This document shows positions 42,307 through 45,628 of a stretch of DNA of 45,628 nucleotides, piece after piece (within the stretch, counting starts at the first letter, position 1; the number at the start of each line of letters is the position of its first letter). Below the pieces are notes generated by a model, which did not search any database, was not told where the DNA came from, and worked only from the letters and a program-made list of their open reading frames with translations. Both the position numbers and the translations under genes were made by a program. Source of the stretch: Tulasnella sp. 424. Lineage: Eukaryota; Basidiomycota; Agaricomycetes; Cantharellales; Tulasnellaceae. The stretch is from contig WSUB01000249.1 in NCBI GenBank assembly GCA_019633425.1, forward strand, positions 1 through 45,628. Reading direction: 5' to 3'.

Positions 42307-43220
42307 ATCAATTTATACCGCCTTGAGGTCGAGCTTGATGGGCTCGCTGTACTTGCTGTGAAGCTCATGCACTTGAGCGAGACGTGACAGGGTGATAGCT
42401 TGGCCGGTTCTGTCGCCTGTGTCGGTACGAATTTGCAGGGCCTTCGAGTAGAGCTTGATGGCCGAGCCGTACTCCTTTTGAAGCTGATGCACTTGAGCGA
42501 GACGTGACAGAATGATGGCTTGGCCGGTTCTGTCGCCTGTTTCGGTATGGATTTGCAGGGCCTCGGAGTAGAGCTTAATGGCCTCGCTGTACTCCTCTCG
42601 AAGCTGATGCACTTGAGCGAGACGTGACAGAATGATGGCTTGGCCGGTTTTATTGCCCATGTCGGTACGGATTTGCAGGGCCTCGGAGTAGAGCTTAATG
42701 GCCTCGCTATAATCCTCTCGACGTTGATGCACTTGAGCGAGACTTGAAAGAGCAGAGGCTTGGCCGAGAATGTCGTCCACGTCTAGACGGACTTGGAGGG
42801 CCTCAGAGTAGAGCTTGATGGCCTCGCTGTACTCCTCTCGAAGTTGATACACTTGAGCGAGACTTGACAGAGCGGAGGCTTGGCCGGTTCTGTCGCCCAT
42901 GTCGGTACGGATTTGCAGGGCCTCGGAGTAGAGCTTGATGGCCTCGCTGTACTCCTCTCGACGTTGATGCACTTGAGCGAGACTTGAAAGAGCAGAGGCT
43001 TGGCCGAGAATGTCGTCCATGTCGGTACGGATTTGCAGGGCCTCGGAATAGAGCTTGATGGCCTCGCTATAATCCTTTCGGAGCTGATGCACTTGAGCGA
43101 GACTTGACAGAGCGGAGGCTTGGCCAGTTCTGTCGCTCATGTCGAGACGGATTTGCAGGGCCTCCGAGTAGAGCTCAAGGGCCTTGCTATAATCCTTTCG
43201 GAGCTGATGCAGTTGAGCAG

Positions 43221-43273
43221 GTAAGCACCGTCCCCCACTTGCTCTGTACGCTCGTACTCTATGTCTTCAACAG
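43221..43273 (+). other. Intron-like 53-bp insertion in a TPR unit
   Basis: On the + strand it reads GTAAGCACCG ... CTTCAACAG, a textbook intron boundary pair, although the TPR frame runs on the minus strand. Comparison with other 120-bp units shows it interrupts the segment TTGAGCGAGAC, with GAGC present on both sides. Confidence 0.5.
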
Positions 43274-43389
43274 AGCGAGACTTGACAGAGCGGAGGCTTG
43301 GCCAGTTCTGTCGCCCATGTCGGTACGGATTTGCAGGGCTTCGGAGTAGAGTTCGAGGGTCTCGCTATAATCCTATCGGAGCTGATACA

Positions 43390-44805
43390 TGTTAGGGAAC
43401 CGTGGGATTCGCGCCTACGCGAATGCCCCACCTCAGGATGTACCAATAAATAGCGCCCCCGTTCCTTTTACTATAATGAATTTCTTTCTTATTATTTTCG
43501 CTTTTGTCTCTACGAGAAATAACCGTGAAACTCCAGAGCCGAAAGCTATGCAGATAAAGAAATTACCTTTTTAGTAACCTTGTTTGAGAAACCGGCCGAC
43601 GCCTTATTCTCCCTTTTCATAGCCGGATTCGTCGACTTACGCCTTGTAAGTTCGACGAACCCTTTTGGGCAACCCACCGATAGTCTTGCAACATGCCGCA
43701 GCACGTCGCAACGGGCTCGGGACCGTTTAATTCCCTAAAATGGCAATTAAGCGCCCAAGGCCTCGCACCGACTACCGGCGAGTTGCCCGAGTCTTCCACT
43801 GTGCATAGAAGACTCGGGAAAGGAATAGAATGATGTAGAATAATCTAGAATAATCTAGTATGGTCTAATCTAGCGAATAAATACGAGTTCTGCCTCAGGA
43901 GAGGTAGAACACCTTTTTCACCCCTCTTAACTCTTTCGCTCTGTGAATCTCAATTCCGCTAGATTCCGCGTGACAAACGGATCACTTACCGTTTAAAACT
44001 TTTGGATAAAGGGTTCTCGCGTCATCAGCGCAAGCATAATCTTGATATCCGTGCCGGCGCCGTCCCAGACGTCCCCGACACTTCTCGGCCTCTAACGAGC
44101 CCGAAACCTCACCGAATCACGCGGTAAGTACACCGACGTGTTTGTATTATCATTAGCTACATTTTGTATTATTGATAATTGGGTAAATACACGATTCCTT
44201 CTTAGGCAATCATTAGTTTCGCCCTCCATTCGCTTCATCCACGGATTAGCGAATTCCCTTTTAGGAAAGTGCTTACGTTCTTGGTACTGATCGAAAGCTC
44301 TCATTAACGCGAGTACGACGGTGGTACCCGCTTGACGTGACTCGCACTTCCTGGTAGTCACTAGCTAAATCCGCGAAGTCCGGGACCGGCGCTTAATCTA
44401 ATAGGCCGCGCCGCAGCTTACTTCGATTCGCTGAGGCCTTTCCCTTCGTGAATCGAAGCCGGAAACCCTTCCGGCATTCACGAATAAACCTAGCGAACTG
44501 AATCCGAGCGTTAGAACGCCGGAATTCAAGCGAAGAATCCTCTTTCACTCTAAATTCCCTTTTTCGGCTCCCAATCCTCGCCCAGTAACTCCCACTTGAT
44601 TCCGGACGTTCCCGTCCACCATCTCTTCCCATCTCAACTTCTCAAGTATTATATATAAACCCTACAATTACTTACAACTAGCCTAACTACGGTTAAAGTA
44701 AGCAATTAGTCAGTATTCGCATTTCCTCAATTCTAATACGAATCCCGCGCGGCGACTTCACGTTCCCACGGACCGCGCGCGCACTCCAGCTACCGAAACG
44801 TAACA
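43390..44805. mobile_element. Solo-LTR-like insertion (1416 bp) with 5-bp target duplication
   Basis: Starts TGTTAGGGAACCGTGGG and ends CCGAAACGTAACA, with TG...CA termini and TGTTA/TAACA inverted ends typical of LTR retrotransposons. The flanks are ATACA at 43385-43389 and ATACA at 44806-44810, splitting a TPR unit exactly where intact units read GATACACTTGAGC. No gag-pol frame is present, so this is a solo LTR or a non-autonomous element. Inside are repeated TCTAGAATAA-like units (about 43840-43870), GCGAATAAATACG, and TATATATAAACCC near 44650. Confidence 0.8.
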
Positions 44806-45628
44806 ATACACTTGAGCGAGACTCGACAGAGCGGAGGCTTGGCCGGTTCTGTCGCCCATGTCGGTACGGATTTGCAGGGCCTCGGAGTAGAGCTTGATGG
44901 CCTCGCTGTACTCTTCTCGACATTGATGCACCTGAGCGAGACTTGAAAGAGCAGAGGCTTTGCCAAGATTGTCGTTGACGTCGGGACGGACTTGGAGGGC
45001 CTCGGAGTAGAGCTTGATGGCCTCGCTGTACTCCTTTCGCAGCCGATGAACTTGAGCAAGACTTGACAAAGCGGACGCTCAGTCGGCTCTGGCGCCAATG
45101 TCAGTATATATTTGGAGGGCTTCGGAGTAGAGCTTGATCGCCTCTCTGTACTCGCGTTGAACCTGATGCACCTGAGCGAGACCTGACAGAGCGGAGGCTC
45201 TGCCCAGATTGTCGTTGATGTCGAGACGGATCTGGATGGCCTTGGAGTCGAGCTTGATGCCCTCGCTGTACTCCTTTTGAATCCGATGCTCTTGAGCGAG
45301 ACTTGACAGGGCGGAGGCTCTGCCGAGATTGTCGTTGACGTTGGGGCGGATTTGGAGGGCCTCGCAGTACCGCTTGATGGCCTTGCTGTACTCCTTGCAA
45401 AGCATATGTACTTGAGCGAGACTTGACAGAGCGGAGGCTTGGCCTGTTCTGTCACCTATCCTTGTATAGATTCGACAAGCCTCGGTAAAGCAAGCAACCG
45501 CCATCATAGAGTTGCGAGGACTCATGGCTGAGTGAGTCCTACGGCTCGCGGACCAAAAGGGGATGCGTGGGACCACCCAACATGGTCACCTCTCACCACC
45601 ATCCCCTCTCTGCCCTCTCCACGATAGC

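Larger units (their letters stand above)
42313..45576 (-). pseudogene. Decayed TPR-repeat gene split by a solo LTR (5' end may lie beyond the window)
   Basis: Minus-strand TPR units of a second family, consensus EYSEAIKLYSEALQIR plus D...GQASALSSLAQVH, 40 codons each. The right part (44811 to about 45530) begins near MSPRNSMMAVACFTEA and has a TGA at 45079 where other units have Gln. The left part (42313-43384) has TAG at 43373-43375 and an intron-like insertion at 43221-43273. The run from 43140 to 42313 is open and could encode about 275 residues (SDRTGQAS to the final LDLKAV). The two parts are separated by the element at 43390-44805. A multi-domain gene (kinase- or NTPase-TPR) probably continued past the right edge; no head domain is visible. 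Confidence 0.85.

Noticed and set aside
43481..44632. Small frames inside the LTR-like element as possible gag or pol remnants
   Set aside because: They are under 100 codons and show no protease, reverse transcriptase, RNase H or integrase motif.

Overview
The window looks like nuclear DNA of a filamentous fungus, most likely an Agaricomycete (Basidiomycota). Genes carry many GT-AG introns of about 45-70 bp. There are two GH7 cellobiohydrolases with cellulose-binding tails, a copper-fist regulator, an expansion of 'HGDIK'-type kinases, and tetratricopeptide (TPR) proteins with almost identical internal repeats. A plant-biomass-degrading lifestyle is an inference. No rRNA, tRNA, CRISPR array or autonomous transposon was recognised.

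Layout. 65-2453 is a 5'-incomplete hypothetical protein. 3841-12680 is a duplicated accessory block: three copies of a small unknown gene (first dead, other two intact), three copies of a caleosin/peroxygenase (two intact, third dead), and a secreted GH7 cellulase. Two caleosin/small-gene pairs are divergent and share intergenic DNA. 13016-14933 is a kinase. 15453-18620 is a chimera in which a broken partial copy of the copper-fist gene runs by splicing into a second kinase. 19197-20908 is the second GH7 gene, in an inverted repeat of about 2 kb matching the first. 22757-25166 is a multi-exon unknown gene. 25973-29112 is the intact copper-fist factor.

Right part. 31334-34585 (-) is a kinase-TPR fusion of 962 aa with twelve 40-residue repeats. 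35866-37413 (-) is an importin-alpha-like armadillo protein without the basic importin-beta-binding tail. 38415-40800 is the serine palmitoyltransferase subunit LCB2. LCB2 lies between direct repeats of about 0.7 kb made from the importin gene's 5' region. 42313-45576 (-) is a decayed TPR array split by a solo-LTR-like element (43390-44805, TG...CA ends, ATACA target duplication). A dispersed low-copy sequence recurs beside TPR genes.

How it fits together. LCB2 and importin alpha are core genes. The rest (cellulases, caleosins, kinases, TPR proteins) is accessory and shaped by local duplication, decay and domain shuffling. Exon boundaries were derived by hand from GT/GC-AG sites and frame continuity. 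For the kinases, caleosins, GH7, importin, LCB2 and copper-fist genes every junction keeps frame, so these models are firm; 65-2453 and 22757-25166 are provisional.
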